From contig SEBU01000008.1 in NCBI GenBank assembly GCA_004173475.1, positions 84,785 through 119,672 on the forward strand: DNA of 34,888 bases. The letters are read 5' to 3'. Under the pieces are notes generated by a model. That model worked only from the letters and a program-made list of their open reading frames with translations. It did not search any database and was not told the origin of the DNA. This document shows positions 34,791-34,888 of this stretch, piece after piece. Source of the stretch: Gammaproteobacteria bacterium (GTDB lineage: Bacteria > Pseudomonadota > Gammaproteobacteria > Pseudomonadales > Cellvibrionaceae). The position numbers and the translations under genes were made by a program. Numbering within the stretch: position 1 is the stretch's first letter; each line of letters begins with the position of its first letter.

Positions 34791-34888
34791 CTCGCCGAGC
34801 AGGCTTTTTTGATCTCCGGATTAAAATGATGGTTCGGCAAGAAAAGTAAAATCCGAATGAAAATAAGGGTTTACAAAGATAAAAAATA

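Noticed and set aside
1-34888. tRNA genes, CRISPR arrays, insertion sequences or prophage genes
   Set aside because: Looked for T-loop consensus, spaced direct repeats and transposase or phage proteins on both strands and found none.

Overview
The window reads as ordinary chromosome of a gammaproteobacterium, close to Pseudomonas in gene order but moderately AT-rich. The block argC / membrane protein / bactofilin / erpA / anmK / M23 peptidase / tyrS, ending in a strong rRNA-type promoter, is the arrangement known from Pseudomonas. With the PEP-CTERM protein, the bacteriophytochrome and the base composition, my best guess is a Cellvibrio-like member of the Cellvibrionaceae; the genus is an inference. 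I see no phage, transposon, CRISPR array, tRNA or rRNA body.

Layout. 1-5055: the end of an M2 (ACE-like) dipeptidyl carboxypeptidase, a HAD hydrolase, and on the minus strand the light-sensing pair bphO-bphP (heme oxygenase makes biliverdin, the phytochrome kinase binds it). 5190-7460: aquaporin Z and a MATE exporter. 7550-9807: a small exported cysteine protein with an apparent one-base frameshift in its signal peptide, a PEP-CTERM protein and a TauE/SafE permease. 9864-13528: a ROK sugar kinase, an FHA protein with an L,D-transpeptidase, and a YjgR/HerA-like ATPase. 13761-16116: an aromatic/aspartate aminotransferase and a membrane acyltransferase, separated by a bidirectional terminator. 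16506-21423: a potassium/osmotic block with a short KdpD-like kinase, KdpE, the K+ transporter Kup and a small MscS channel. 21556-24279: a glycerophosphodiesterase, a response regulator with an unusual output region, and two long non-coding gaps, each of which looks like it encodes a small RNA. 24280-27298 (minus): hemJ, a histidine phosphatase, thiE and hemL, with tight overlaps in the first three. 27882-34888: the conserved argC-to-tyrS block and the rRNA promoter.

How the parts work together. Heme synthesis (hemL, hemJ) feeds the same pathway whose product BphO degrades to the phytochrome chromophore. The KdpD-like/KdpE pair sits directly upstream of kup rather than of kdpFABC, and both the kdpD and kup upstream regions carry the same two TCCTWA half-sites exactly 11 bp apart. 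This suggests a rewired Kdp circuit driving a constitutive-type K+ transporter. Cell-wall functions (L,D-transpeptidase, M23 endopeptidase, AnmK, bactofilin) recur across the window.

The most interesting unexplained items are the structured, terminator-ended RNA candidate at about 23940-24230, the minus-strand small-RNA candidate at about 22262-22477, and the KdpDE-Kup circuit with its shared direct repeat.
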